DNA from: Micromonospora deserti
GTDB taxonomy: Bacteria; Actinomycetota; Actinomycetes; Mycobacteriales; Micromonosporaceae
Reading direction: 5' to 3'
DNA length: 49,746 bases
Assembly (NCBI RefSeq): GCF_003236335.1
Contig: NZ_POUB01000021.1
Coordinates: 1-49,746, forward strand
Below are positions 17,358 to 25,190 of the stretch, piece by piece; the stretch's first letter is position 1, and every line of letters starts with the position of its first letter. Position numbers and translations under genes: made by a program. The notes beneath the pieces are model-generated. The model had not been told where the DNA came from and searched no databases. It saw only the letters and a list, made by a program, of their open reading frames with translations.

Positions 17358-17377
17358 CCCCGCTGACATCCACTCTT

Positions 17378-17429
17378 GCCTCGACGCTGATCTGCCAGGA
17401 GGCCGGCGTGAGCTACCGGCTCGAAGGCG
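17378..17429 (+). repeat. 52-bp fragment copied from the sigma-partner gene tail (copy at 24057-24108)
   Basis: 47 of 52 bases match 24057-24108. Translated, it reads ASTLICQEAGVSYRLEG against ASTLIWQDAGVSYRLEG in the intact gene. Similarity ends on both sides. It is a scrap of a paralogous gene, left just downstream of the broken LtrA gene. Confidence 0.85.
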
Positions 17430-17477
17430 TTCGGCGCACCTTGTTGCCCGTGGCGTGTGGTCGGGACGGCAGCTGGG

Positions 17478-17777
17478 TCAGCTTGAGGGCTTCGGCAGTG
17501 GGCCGCCGAAGGCATCGAGCACGGCCCGGGCCATGTCACCGGCCTGGACGGCGTCGCCCAAGAGGCGGAGCGCCGCGGTGAGCTTGTCCAGGTAGTCGGG
17601 GGCGCCCTGGTCGAGCGGTACGATCACTGACGGCTCGCGTGGCTCGGCGGCATGCGGCCAGCGGAACGTCGCGTGGACGCCGGCCTCCTCTCCGGCCTGC
17701 ACGAAGCCGGCCATGCCCATGAGGGCGACCAGCCGCTTCGGGTCGATCGCGGCTAGGCGGTCAGCGAGCTCGTTCAC
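17478..17777 (-). CDS. Small conserved-looking protein of unknown function, 99 aa
   Basis: The GTG at 17777 follows GGGAGGCAGCC, a strong ribosome binding site, and gives a protein starting VNELADRLAAIDPKRLVALM. It has two amphipathic helical regions (residues 1-22 and 63-90) around a short beta-like middle (VHATFRWPHAA, PSVIVPLDQG). It has no membrane segment, signal peptide or cysteines. Codon use is typical for the window. An overlapping GTGA junction at its start suggests it once followed another reading frame (see 17774-17959). Function unknown. Confidence 0.6.
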   Translation of the reverse strand: MNELADRLAAIDPKRLVALMGMAGFVQAGEEAGVHATFRWPHAAEPREPSVIVPLDQGAPDYLDKLTAALRLLGDAVQAGDMARAVLDAFGGPLPKPSS

Positions 17778-17959
17778 GGCTGCCTCCCATGCAACCACTC
17801 TGTCCCCTCAGGGGCCGGTGCCCACTCGATCAACAGCAGGCCAGAGGCGAGCGTCATCACGTGCCGGTACCGCTCGAGTACCTGCCAGGGCGGCCTCGCG
17901 ACCACCCCGGCTCGCACTGCCAGCGACGCAACTCCGCGCGGGCGCTCAGGATCAGGGTG
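17774..17959 (-). pseudogene. Probable remnant of an upstream co-translated gene
   Basis: A frame open from about 17959 ends with a TGA that overlaps the GTG of the 99-residue gene by the usual 4 bp. Its end reads like real protein (RPPWQVLERYRHVMTLASGL followed by LLIEWAPAPEGTEWLHG). No good start site is visible before the upstream stop at 17960-17962, so the 5' part has been lost or frameshifted. Family unknown. Confidence 0.35.
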
Positions 17960-18272
17960 TCAGGCCGGAGCACCTTTCGACGCCGCTATGCATGCTTCCC
18001 GCGCTTGACCGCCGGCTGGCACCTGGCAGAACCTCGCCGCGGCGGTCGAGTGGCGGGATGGCGCAGGCGCTGCTGGCACAACCGCCCGTCCCCTGCCGAC
18101 CGGGTAGTCGACGGACGAGACGGTCAGCGCGGTCGCCTCACGACGCCCCCGTCGGGACCTCCGTTTGCCCGGCGGTGGCATGAACGGCACAACCGCGGGA
18201 AGAAGCGGTTCTCCCACAGTCAGCGACAGGGGTGGAGGAGGGCCGTCACACGGGTGACATCCGGAGCCGGGG
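17960..18272. other. Intergenic region without recognisable gene
   Basis: About 310 bp. Apart from the promoter expected for the DUF1275 gene, I see no feature here. Confidence 0.4.
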
Positions 18273-18998
18273 TTGACTGGATCAAGCGGTGGGCACGAAG
18301 CCGATGAACCCGTCCTGTCCAGGCGGGTGGTGGTCCGGCTGCTGGTGGTGCTGTCCGCCGCATCCGGCTGCCTCGACGTGTTCTGCCTGACCCGACTCGG
18401 GGGCTTCTTCGCCAGCGTGATCACCGGCAATCTGGTGAAGTTCGGCGACGCGATCGTGACGGCGGACACCCGCCCGGTGGCGGGCGGCCTGGCGGCGGTG
18501 GGCGGATACGCCGTGGGTGTGGCGGCTGCCACCGCGCACCTACGCCACGCCGGTACCGGCTGGCGACGCCGTACCGGGATGGTCGCGGGGGCCGAGGCGG
18601 CGCTGCTCGTCGGCGTCGCGGCGTTCTGGTTCAGCACGGCGGAGCGCCCCGGGTACGCCGGTGGGCTCGCGCTGCTAGGTGCCGCCTCGGCGGCGAGCGG
18701 AATGCAGACCGCGGTCACCATCAGCTCCGGGTTGCGGGGCGCTTCGACGACCTACTTGACCGGCTCGCTGACGGACGTGGTCCGGACTATCGTGCTCGAT
18801 CCGCACCGCTTCGCCGCTGGGGCGGGTGGTGTCAGCCGGCTGCTCGGGCTGCTCGGCGGCGCCGTGCTCGGCGCGTTGACGCTGCGCGTGGCGCCGAGCT
18901 GGACCCCCGCCCTGGCGGCGGCGTTGGTGGTGGCCGTCGTGCTCGTCACCGTGGGTTTGACCCGAGCCAGGATCACCGATCGGAAGGCACCTCGATGA
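18273..18998 (+). CDS. DUF1275 (YoaK-family) membrane protein, 241 aa
   Basis: Six hydrophobic segments are visible, with the family hallmarks SAASGCLDVFCLTRLGGFFA, SVITGNLVKFG (about residues 28-58), ASAASGMQTAVTISSGLRG and TTYLTGSLTDVVRTIV (about 140-175). These are the two half-repeats typical of DUF1275/YoaK proteins, whose transport function is not established. The start is uncertain: the TTG at 18273 is used, and GTGs near 18322 would shorten the N-terminus without touching the first membrane segment. The stop overlaps the ATG of a broken alcohol dehydrogenase gene (ATGA), pointing to a former operon. Confidence 0.85.
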   Translation: MTGSSGGHEADEPVLSRRVVVRLLVVLSAASGCLDVFCLTRLGGFFASVITGNLVKFGDAIVTADTRPVAGGLAAVGGYAVGVAAATAHLRHAGTGWRRRTGMVAGAEAALLVGVAAFWFSTAERPGYAGGLALLGAASAASGMQTAVTISSGLRGASTTYLTGSLTDVVRTIVLDPHRFAAGAGGVSRLLGLLGGAVLGALTLRVAPSWTPALAAALVVAVVLVTVGLTRARITDRKAPR

Positions 18999-19131
18999 GA
19001 ACCGACGTTCGGACCGTCGGGGGGTGCGCGAGGCGCCCGACGCGACGGTGCAGGCGGAGACCGACCCGCTGGTGCGGATCACCTCCGGCGCCCTGTGCGG
19101 CACCGACCGGCACGGGTACCGCCGCACCAGA
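18995..19131 (+). pseudogene. N-terminal stub of a zinc-dependent alcohol dehydrogenase
   Basis: The ATG at 18995 overlaps the previous stop. After MRTDVRTV the frame shifts at a run of six G, then APDATVQAETDPLVRITSGA and LCGTDRHGYR follow. This is the start of a medium-chain zinc alcohol dehydrogenase (family pattern: VPDPxI..PTDAxVRVTxxAICGTDLH, where the Cys binds the catalytic zinc). Only about 45 of roughly 350 residues remain; the rest to the next gene at 19378 is not recognisable. Confidence 0.7.
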
Positions 19132-19377
19132 GCTGACCGGGGTCACGAGGCAGGGCGACCTCCGGGCAGGCTCTCCGGTGTTCCCGCCCTGGCGTGGGGA
19201 AGTCACCTGGAGCGCCCGCAGCGGGTCGCCGTCACCGAGGCCGCGGGCGGCGGGATAGTGCGGATGGTGCAAATCGGGCACGACCGGGGCGACGGCAGCC
19301 GGGCGGAGGTGGAGCTGGACTGCGAGTTCCCCGGCGGCTGGGTCGGCGAGGGACGCACACGACGATGGAGGGCAACC

Positions 19378-19881
19378 ATGGGATTCGAGTTCGTGCCGGC
19401 GGTGCTGGCCGGCATCGTCGGCGGGGCGGTGATGAGCGGCCTGATGGCCGTGATGCGCAGGGCCGGCAAGACGTCGATGGACATCTCGCTGATCGAGGGC
19501 GCGATGTTCACCGGCGATCCCGGCAGGGCCAAGGGGATCGGGGTTTTCATCCACCTCGTCGTGCTCAGCGGCGTGGTCTTCGGGTCGATCTATGCGCTGC
19601 TGTTCGTCGCCTTCGACGTGGCGGCGGTCAACGCCTGGTGGGTCGGTGCCCTCATCGGCGTGGTCCACGGCGTCGGAGCCGGCCTGGCCATGGGAATGCT
19701 GCAGGCGGTGCACCCACGCATGCCGGCGACCGCCAGCGCCGGCCACGGTGGCGGGCTGCGGCTCGACCCGCCCGGCCCGTTCGCCAAGAACTATGGTGCG
19801 GCGACCGCCCCCGGAATGCTCATGGTTCACGTCGTCTACGGCGCCGTGGTGGGTCTGGTCTACGCGCTGATCGTTTCCTGA
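19378..19881 (+). CDS. Small polytopic membrane protein of unknown function, 167 aa
   Basis: The ATG at 19378 has GGAGGGCAACC upstream. Four hydrophobic segments can be placed at about residues 5-25, 55-75, 80-102 and 140-165, with small-residue helix motifs (AGIVGGAVMSGLMAVM, GALIGVVHGVGAGLAMGMLQ). A cytosol-exposed or external loop with PRMPATASAGHGGGLRLDPP lies between segments 3 and 4. It resembles uncharacterised actinobacterial membrane proteins. It lies 26 bp ahead of the formate/nitrite-type transporter gene, in the same direction, and is probably co-transcribed with it. Confidence 0.75.
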   Translation: MGFEFVPAVLAGIVGGAVMSGLMAVMRRAGKTSMDISLIEGAMFTGDPGRAKGIGVFIHLVVLSGVVFGSIYALLFVAFDVAAVNAWWVGALIGVVHGVGAGLAMGMLQAVHPRMPATASAGHGGGLRLDPPGPFAKNYGAATAPGMLMVHVVYGAVVGLVYALIVS

Positions 19882-19907
19882 GCGTCCGCGATTCGGCAGG
19901 GAGAGCC

Positions 19908-20795
19908 GTGTCGCTGCCGGTGTGGCGTGGCCCTGCTCAACCGACTCACCGGGGGCACACGCGTGCGGGCGGAACCGGCCCGGTTCGCTCCCGACGGGCC
20001 GGGTATGTGGCGCAGGTGGCACAAGCGCCCAGCCCTGAGGAGATCTACGCCAGCGCCCGCAGCGAGGGCGAGCGTCGGCTGTCGGCGAGCGCGCTTGAGC
20101 AGGCCTCCACCGGCTTCATCGCCGGGGTCACGATCGTGTTCGGGATCGTCGCGCTCGGCATGACCCGCGAACTGGTGGCAGCGGACTACTCCGCGGGCGT
20201 GGGGGAGTTGGTCGGCGCGCTGGCGTTCGGCATCGGCCTGGTCTTCGTGGTGGTCGGACGCACGGAGCTGTTCACCGAGAACTTCTTCGACCCGGTCGCC
20301 GCGGCGGTGGCGCGCCGTCGGCTGACGGCCGCTGGGCAACTGGCCCGGCTATGGGCCCTGGTGCTCGTCCTCAACCTCGTCGGCGGTGCGGTGATGGCCG
20401 CCGTGTTCACCGTACGGGAAACGCTCCCGTCCGGTGCCCACCACACCCTCGCCCTCGTGGCGGAGGAGATCGCCGCCAAGGACGGACTGGCCACCGTCAC
20501 CCGCGGCATCGCCGCCGGAACGCTGCTCACCCTGTTGTCCTATCTGCTGCACGCGGTCGACACGGCCGGCAGCCGGGCCGCCCTGGCGTACGTGGCTGGC
20601 TTCTTCCTTGCCCTCGGCCCGTTCGACCACGTCGTGGTCTCCGGCCTGCACCTGTTGTTCGGCGTCTGGCTCGGTGCCGACGTCGGGTACGCCGACCTGG
20701 GGCTCAACGTCCTCCTCGCCGGCGCCGGCAACCTGGTCGGTGGGCTGCTCCTGATGACGCTGACCCACGCGGTGCAGGTTAAGGGCGCGTTGTGA
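19908..20795 (+). CDS. Formate/nitrite transporter (FNT) family protein, 295 aa
   Basis: Six hydrophobic segments and family motifs: the first helix ASTGFIAGVTIVFGIVAL, GIGLVFVVVGRTELFTENF (about residues 105-123, the FNT signature 2 region) and the last pair SGLHLLFGVWLG and NLVGGLLLMTLTH. The segment SPEEIYASARSEGERRL is typical of the cytoplasmic N-terminus. GTG 19908 follows AGGGAGAGCC; a start at an internal GTG near 20005 would give a more usual N-terminus and cannot be excluded. FNT channels pass small monovalent anions such as formate, nitrite or hydrosulfide; this subgroup is also found as generic channels of unknown substrate. Confidence 0.82.
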   Translation: MSLPVWRGPAQPTHRGHTRAGGTGPVRSRRAGYVAQVAQAPSPEEIYASARSEGERRLSASALEQASTGFIAGVTIVFGIVALGMTRELVAADYSAGVGELVGALAFGIGLVFVVVGRTELFTENFFDPVAAAVARRRLTAAGQLARLWALVLVLNLVGGAVMAAVFTVRETLPSGAHHTLALVAEEIAAKDGLATVTRGIAAGTLLTLLSYLLHAVDTAGSRAALAYVAGFFLALGPFDHVVVSGLHLLFGVWLGADVGYADLGLNVLLAGAGNLVGGLLLMTLTHAVQVKGAL

Positions 20796-21095
20796 CCCCA
20801 AGCGAGAGACCTGCGCGGTGAGCGTTCCGCCCCGCGGTTTCAGGTATCCATAGCGGGCGAGGCCGTGGCGCGCCGGCTCCTGGCCAGCTCCGCCGCGAGG
20901 CGCTCGCGGCACGATGGCGTCACTCGCCCCATCGCAGGCTGAGCGCCTCGGCGATCTCCAGGGCTCCAGGGTGGCTGTCCGTCCGCGTCTCCACCAGGCC
21001 AGCCGTCCAGCCCGCCAGTCGTACCGGTCTGGGCCTGCGAGGCTGACGACCGCTGAACGCCGCTGTTGGCGCTGCCGCCACCGGCCGACCTCACG
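20796..21095. other. Intergenic region without recognisable gene
   Basis: About 300 bp between converging genes. Candidate frames on either strand lack family-like sequence or start sites. No clear terminator hairpin was found. Confidence 0.4.
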
Positions 21096-21389
21096 TCACC
21101 CGAGTGGTCCACCGCCACCGGTCCACTCATCGACCGGGAACCAGTGAACCCGCTGTTTGCCGCTGCCCGCTCCCTGCGCCGTCGCCGTCCCGGTCTTCGA
21201 CACCCGAACGGCGCCGGCGGAACTCGGCAACGCCGACCACACCGCCACGCCGAGCGCCGCCACCGCGGCCAGCGCCGACACGACGGCGGCGACCTGGTTC
21301 GCCTGATCCCACCGGGCCACGGCCAACACCGTCAGCCCAGCCACGGCCACGCAGGTCCCGATGATCACTATGCGTCGTGCCACATCCAC
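21096..21389 (-). CDS. Small membrane protein with two transmembrane helices, 97 aa
   Basis: GTG start at 21389. Two hydrophobic helices (about residues 6-24 and 32-54; the second contains VAAVVSALAAVAALGVAVWS) are followed by a polar tail with VRVSKTGTATAQGAGSGKQR. The layout (short helix pair, then a V-RVSxTGxA-type tail) resembles small actinobacterial proteins often found beside effector-associated or NTPase modules, but the homology is only impression-level. Function unknown. Confidence 0.5.
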   Translation of the reverse strand: MDVARRIVIIGTCVAVAGLTVLAVARWDQANQVAAVVSALAAVAALGVAVWSALPSSAGAVRVSKTGTATAQGAGSGKQRVHWFPVDEWTGGGGPLG

Positions 21390-21526
21390 TCATGATGGCC
21401 TATCGAGCGCTGACGCCGACACCTGCAACGTCCGAGGTAGGGCGGGGCGGCGATTGGCCAGGCCGGCCTGCGCGACGGCCGCACTTCCGCCACCGCGGCT
21501 GCCCACCGCCGAGTTGGAGCGAAGCG

Positions 21527-22783
21527 TCAGGCCCCTCCCGCCGCGCCGTGCAGCACGACCAGGCCCGGCACGGGCGCGCGGCCAAGCTCGGCGCCGGTGG
21601 CGGGATCATGCCAGCTCACGGCATCGGTCTGGCCCACGTAGAGGCGCTTCCGGTCGGGGCTGAGCACGAGACCGGTGACGGGTTCGCGGACCGGCCATTC
21701 GGCCGCGAGGCCGAGACCGGCGAGGTCCACCGTACGCACCATCGTGCCGGCGCCGACGAAGAGGCGGTCACGGTCGGCGACGGCGTGGCCGGTGCCGGCG
21801 CCCTCGGCCATCGTGGTTGTCCGGCTTACCGTCAGGTCCTCCGAGGATATCTCCGCGATCCTGCCCGACGTGACGTCGGCGACGAAGAGCCGGCCCCCAT
21901 CGGAGCTGATGGCCATGGCATGACCGTTCGCGGGCGCCTCTCCGAACGGGTGTGGCAGGTCGATGCAGTACGCCCATCGCTCGGCGAGGTTCAGCGTGTG
22001 CACGAACGCGTGCACGTTGCCCGGCCGTCCGCTGACCAGGTCGCGGGTGTGCTGGTGGTCGGGCTGATGGGTGTAGAGCGTGTAGAGGATCGTACGATTC
22101 GGCGCGAGCACCGCCTGGCGTCCGTCGCCACGCATCTCCTCCTCGGCACCGGACGGGATCGGCGCCTTGCTGCGGGTGACGAGCGGGCCGGGCACCCGGG
22201 TCTGAAGATCGACCACGCGCACCCGGTAGCGGTCCGGCGCCTTCGCCGGGAGCCACTCGAGGACGAAGAGTCCGGCGAGATCCTCGGTGAACGTCTCGGG
22301 TACGAAGTTGCCCCGCAGCTCCAGCCGGTGCTGGACTCCGGTGGTGTCGGCGATCAGCACCGGGGTCACGTCCCGCCCGTCCGGGCGCCCCCCGGTGACG
22401 CTCACCTCGCTGGACGTGAGCGCCACCCGCGTGCCGCTGGCCGAGACGGCCTGCGGCACCCAGCGGCCGGGCAGCCTGAGCCGAGCGGAGGCGTGGCCCG
22501 TGGCGGTGTCGATCCGCCAGAAGTCGGTGTCGGCGCCCGCGAGCGCGGTCGCGTAGATCGCCGAACCGTCAGCGGTGGCGACGGAGTTCGGCACCATCTG
22601 CCGGTCGGCACCGCGCAGTACGCCCAGCCCGTCGTCGACCTCGACGAGCAGTGCGTCGGGCAGGGTGACGACGGAGGCCGAACTCCGGCTCCGAGCTGGG
22701 GTGCAGCCGACCAACGCGGCGACGCCGCTACCGGCGAGCATGGTCAGAATGGTGCGACGCGAGATCGATGTCCTTACCGTCAT
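21527..22783 (-). CDS. Exported YncE-like beta-propeller lipoprotein, 418 aa
   Basis: The N-terminus combines a twin-arginine-type motif (SRRTILTM) with a lipobox (ALVGC, Cys about residue 27), so it is probably exported and lipid-anchored. The mature part is built from repeated beta blades with patterns such as AISSDGGRLFVADVTSGRIA (about 290-310) and GLVLSPDRKRLYVGQTDA (about 375-392), typical of seven-bladed YncE or quinoprotein-like propellers. Cofactor or ligand are unknown. It is divergent from the ECF sigma gene (72 bp apart), and may share its control. Confidence 0.75.
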   Translation of the reverse strand: MTVRTSISRRTILTMLAGSGVAALVGCTPARSRSSASVVTLPDALLVEVDDGLGVLRGADRQMVPNSVATADGSAIYATALAGADTDFWRIDTATGHASARLRLPGRWVPQAVSASGTRVALTSSEVSVTGGRPDGRDVTPVLIADTTGVQHRLELRGNFVPETFTEDLAGLFVLEWLPAKAPDRYRVRVVDLQTRVPGPLVTRSKAPIPSGAEEEMRGDGRQAVLAPNRTILYTLYTHQPDHQHTRDLVSGRPGNVHAFVHTLNLAERWAYCIDLPHPFGEAPANGHAMAISSDGGRLFVADVTSGRIAEISSEDLTVSRTTTMAEGAGTGHAVADRDRLFVGAGTMVRTVDLAGLGLAAEWPVREPVTGLVLSPDRKRLYVGQTDAVSWHDPATGAELGRAPVPGLVVLHGAAGGA

Positions 22784-22855
22784 GTCCGGGTGACACCGCC
22801 AGTCCCGCCGAAGTTCCACCCCGCCTACTGGAACCCGCACCGCGCGGGCGGTGTC

Positions 22856-23443
22856 ATGAGTGCGATTCCACCGGAGGCTCCACTGGACGACGAAGAGTTC
22901 GTCACCCGCGCTCGAGCAGGTGACCTGGAGGCGTACGAACTCCTGGTCGCCCGGCACACCGCGTCCGCGCATCGGACGGCGGTGCTGCTCGGTGCGGGCG
23001 CGGACGCGGACGCGGAGGACGTTATCCAGGAGGCGTTCGTGAAGGGGTACCGCAAACTCTCCCGCTATCGCGGGGAGTCCTCCTTCCGCGCCTGGCTCCT
23101 GGCGATCGTCGCCAACGAGACCCGCAACCTCCACCGCTCCCGCAACCGGCGGGATGGCCTGGTCCTGCGGGTCGCGGTGGCGAACCCGGCGTCGGAGATC
23201 GCCGAGGATGTCGCCGTCGGCACCGTCCTCGCCCGGGAACGACGCGCCAGGCTGGTACAGGCCCTGCGCCTGCTGCCGGTGAAGGACCGTGAAGTGATTG
23301 TCTGCCGGTTCTTCCTCGACCTCAGCGAGGACGAGACCGTGACGATGTTGGGGTGGCCCCGGGGCACCGTGAAGTCGCGCACGTCCCGGGCGCTGGCGAA
23401 GCTGCGCGGCCTGCTCGACCGCGAGGAGGTTGGCCGTGGATGA
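22856..23443 (+). CDS. ECF-type sigma-70 factor, 195 aa
   Basis: Region 2 is clear: ELLVARHTASAHRTA, ADAEDVIQEAFVKGYRKLSR and FRAWLLAIVANETRNLHRS (about residues 25-100). Region 4 has ALRLLPVKDREVIVCRFFLD, LSEDETVTMLGWPRGTVKSR and SRALAKLRGLL (about 138-188). The ATG at 22856 matches the usual N-terminus; no strong ribosome binding site is seen. The last 8 bp overlap the next gene, a single-pass membrane protein of anti-sigma-like layout, and the lipoprotein gene is divergent. This suggests an envelope-signal-responsive regulatory set. Confidence 0.92.
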   Translation: MSAIPPEAPLDDEEFVTRARAGDLEAYELLVARHTASAHRTAVLLGAGADADAEDVIQEAFVKGYRKLSRYRGESSFRAWLLAIVANETRNLHRSRNRRDGLVLRVAVANPASEIAEDVAVGTVLARERRARLVQALRLLPVKDREVIVCRFFLDLSEDETVTMLGWPRGTVKSRTSRALAKLRGLLDREEVGRG

Positions 23444-24155
23444 CCTCGAAAGGGAACTGCACGACCTCTCCGCCTGGCTGGAGACCCCGGAAGCCCCCGA
23501 TGTGACCGCCCGCGTACGCACCCGGCTCGCCGCACCCGCGCGCATTCGGCGCCGGTGGCGCTACTACGTCGCCGCGGCGCTCGTCGCCCTGCTCGTGGCG
23601 TTGCTACCGCCCGGGCGCGCCGCCGTCGCCGACGCGGTGACTGGGCTGCTGCGGTTCGCCGGGATCGTCATCGCCACCTCGCCCGCACCAGCACCACCGA
23701 CCGGAACGCCGTCGCCGTTGCCGTCGCAGCGGCCCGCCGCCCTCGATGAGGCGCAGCGGAAAGTGCGCTTCCCGATCCGCCTACCGGCGAAGCTGGGCCA
23801 ACCCGAGCAGGTCCTGGTCGCCGATGTCGACGACACAGGCACCTACCGGGTGGTGACGCTGCTGTATCGCGGAGGTGCACTGCGCGTCGATGCCTTCGAC
23901 GGTCACCTCGACCCGGTCTTCCAGAAGCAGGCCAGCGGCCCGGGCGCGGACTGGGTCCAGGTCAACGATGACGTGGCTGTCTGGATCGGGGGCCCGCACG
24001 GCCTGACCTATGTGGATCGTTCGGGCCAAACCCGCGTGGAGACCGCGCGGCTCGCCGCCTCGACTCTGATCTGGCAGGACGCCGGTGTGAGCTACCGGCT
24101 TGAAGGCGACATCACCAAGCTCGAGGCCATCGACATCGCCTCCTCGCTGAGCTAG
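23436..24155 (+). CDS. Single-pass membrane protein, probable regulator (anti-sigma-like) of the ECF factor, 239 aa
   Basis: The GTG at 23436 follows GAGGAGG and overlaps the sigma gene. The N-terminal 35 residues are cytoplasmic and charged (VDDLERELHDLSAWLETPEA). A hydrophobic helix at about 45-65 (YYVAAALVALLVALLPPG) is followed by a Pro-rich stretch and an exported domain of about 135 residues with strand-rich VLVADVDDTGTYRVVTLLYR, LTYVDRSGQTRVE and LIWQDAGVSYRLEG. No HxxxCxxC zinc motif is present, so it is not a ZAS-type anti-sigma factor. The position and topology support the anti-sigma call, the sequence does not prove it. Part of the 3' end is duplicated at 17378-17429. Confidence 0.75.
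   Translation: MDDLERELHDLSAWLETPEAPDVTARVRTRLAAPARIRRRWRYYVAAALVALLVALLPPGRAAVADAVTGLLRFAGIVIATSPAPAPPTGTPSPLPSQRPAALDEAQRKVRFPIRLPAKLGQPEQVLVADVDDTGTYRVVTLLYRGGALRVDAFDGHLDPVFQKQASGPGADWVQVNDDVAVWIGGPHGLTYVDRSGQTRVETARLAASTLIWQDAGVSYRLEGDITKLEAIDIASSLS
24057..24108 (+). repeat. Parent copy of the 52-bp sequence also found at 17378-17429
   Basis: This stretch encodes residues ASTLIWQDAGVSYRLEG near the end of the sigma-partner protein. 47 of 52 bases match the fragment 6.7 kb upstream. Confidence 0.85.
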
Positions 24156-24338
24156 GGGAACCGGCGTGCTGCGCACCGCCTACGTGGCTGACCGATCGGG
24201 CCGAGGCGTCCTTCGCCATCAGGTGCCCCGCTACCGCCACGAGTGGGGGCGTAGCGGCCGCCGAGGGGCGTCAGGCGGGGTACGCGACGGTGGCCATCAT
24301 CCCGTGTCCCGCCCACCCCGCCGGGCGGAGAAAGGTGA

Positions 24339-24864
24339 TCACACCTGCCCGTGGGTGACCGCGCGCCGCTGGCCGTACCGGGTCATGCCCCGTGGCTTGT
24401 AGACCGCCAGCACCGTGGCCGCGAGCAGTACGATGATCCCGCCGCCGGCGTGCACGACGAGCGACACGACCTCGCGCCACTGCCCGGCAACCGCGGCGGG
24501 CCCGGGAGCCATCGCCGCCTCGGCCAGTTCACGGATGGGCGCGAGTTGGAGCATCAGCACCGCGGTGGCCACCACGACCAGTATCAGCTTCACCACCACC
24601 CACCAGTGGCGCACCAACCCCCACGGCGTACCGAGCGACGACACCAGACCGCTGAGCAGCGACGCAGCCGCGAGGGGAACGACGGCGAACCGGACCGACA
24701 GATCCATCGCGATGTACCCAGCCCGGATCGCCGCCGGATTTCGGCTGCGCACCGCCGCGACGGCCAGGACGAGAAAGACGACGACGGCGCCGAGCCAGCC
24801 CAGCGAATTGGCCACGTGCACGGTCAGGGCCGCTTTGCGCGCGCGGGCGCAGCACGCGCGTCAC
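24339..24864 (-). pseudogene. Four-helix membrane protein (DUF2269-like), frameshifted at its N-terminus
   Basis: From about 24835 to the stop at 24339 the frame encodes a polytopic membrane protein: KAALTVHVANSLGWLGAVVV, AGYIAMDLSVRFAVVPLAAA, HWWVVVKLILVVVATAVLML and VHAGGGIIVLLAATVLAVYK. Its natural start should be GTG 24864, which overlaps the preceding stop (GTGA) and reads MTRVLRPRA, but this is in another frame. The two meet in a CGCGCGC run at 24836-24848. Two more bases there would give LRPRARKAALTVHVANS, a typical beginning for these proteins. An internal GTG at 24821 could still yield a product lacking about 14 residues. Function of the family is unknown. Confidence 0.7.
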
Positions 24865-25035
24865 CGCCCGCCGGGCAGGTGACGGCCCGGACCGTGCTCA
24901 CCACCAACGCCGCCGACCTGCACCACCACCACCACCACCAACGCGACCAGCAACGCGGCCGCGAAGATTCCCACCACCTTCACCCACCGCGGGCACTCCC
25001 GCAGGCCCTCGCCGGTCACCCGACTGGTTCGCCAT
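24861..25035 (-). pseudogene. Small single-helix membrane protein, probably frameshifted near the start
   Basis: The 3' part encodes VTGEGLRECPRWVKVVGIFA, a valine-rich helix and the tail GGEHGPGRHLPGGR, then overlaps the next gene by 4 bp. A good start (ATG 25035 after GGGAGAGGCAG, reading MANQSG) is in a different frame. Removing one G in CAGTCGGGTGACC joins them into a protein of about 57 residues. The GTG at 25019 gives a shorter product without a clear ribosome binding site. In actinomycetes small proteins of this form commonly precede the DUF2269-like gene, as here. Confidence 0.6.
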
Positions 25036-25190
25036 CTGCCTCTCCCGTCGTCACCTGGAGAGACACCCGTGCCAGCTTTATCGATACGATATGTCCGCGC
25101 TAAGTCAACGCCGTGACCTCCGAGGCCGGGCTGCGTCGGCTCCTCACCCTCACCCTCGCCGCGCTGCACCCCCGGCCGCCAGCTGACCGG

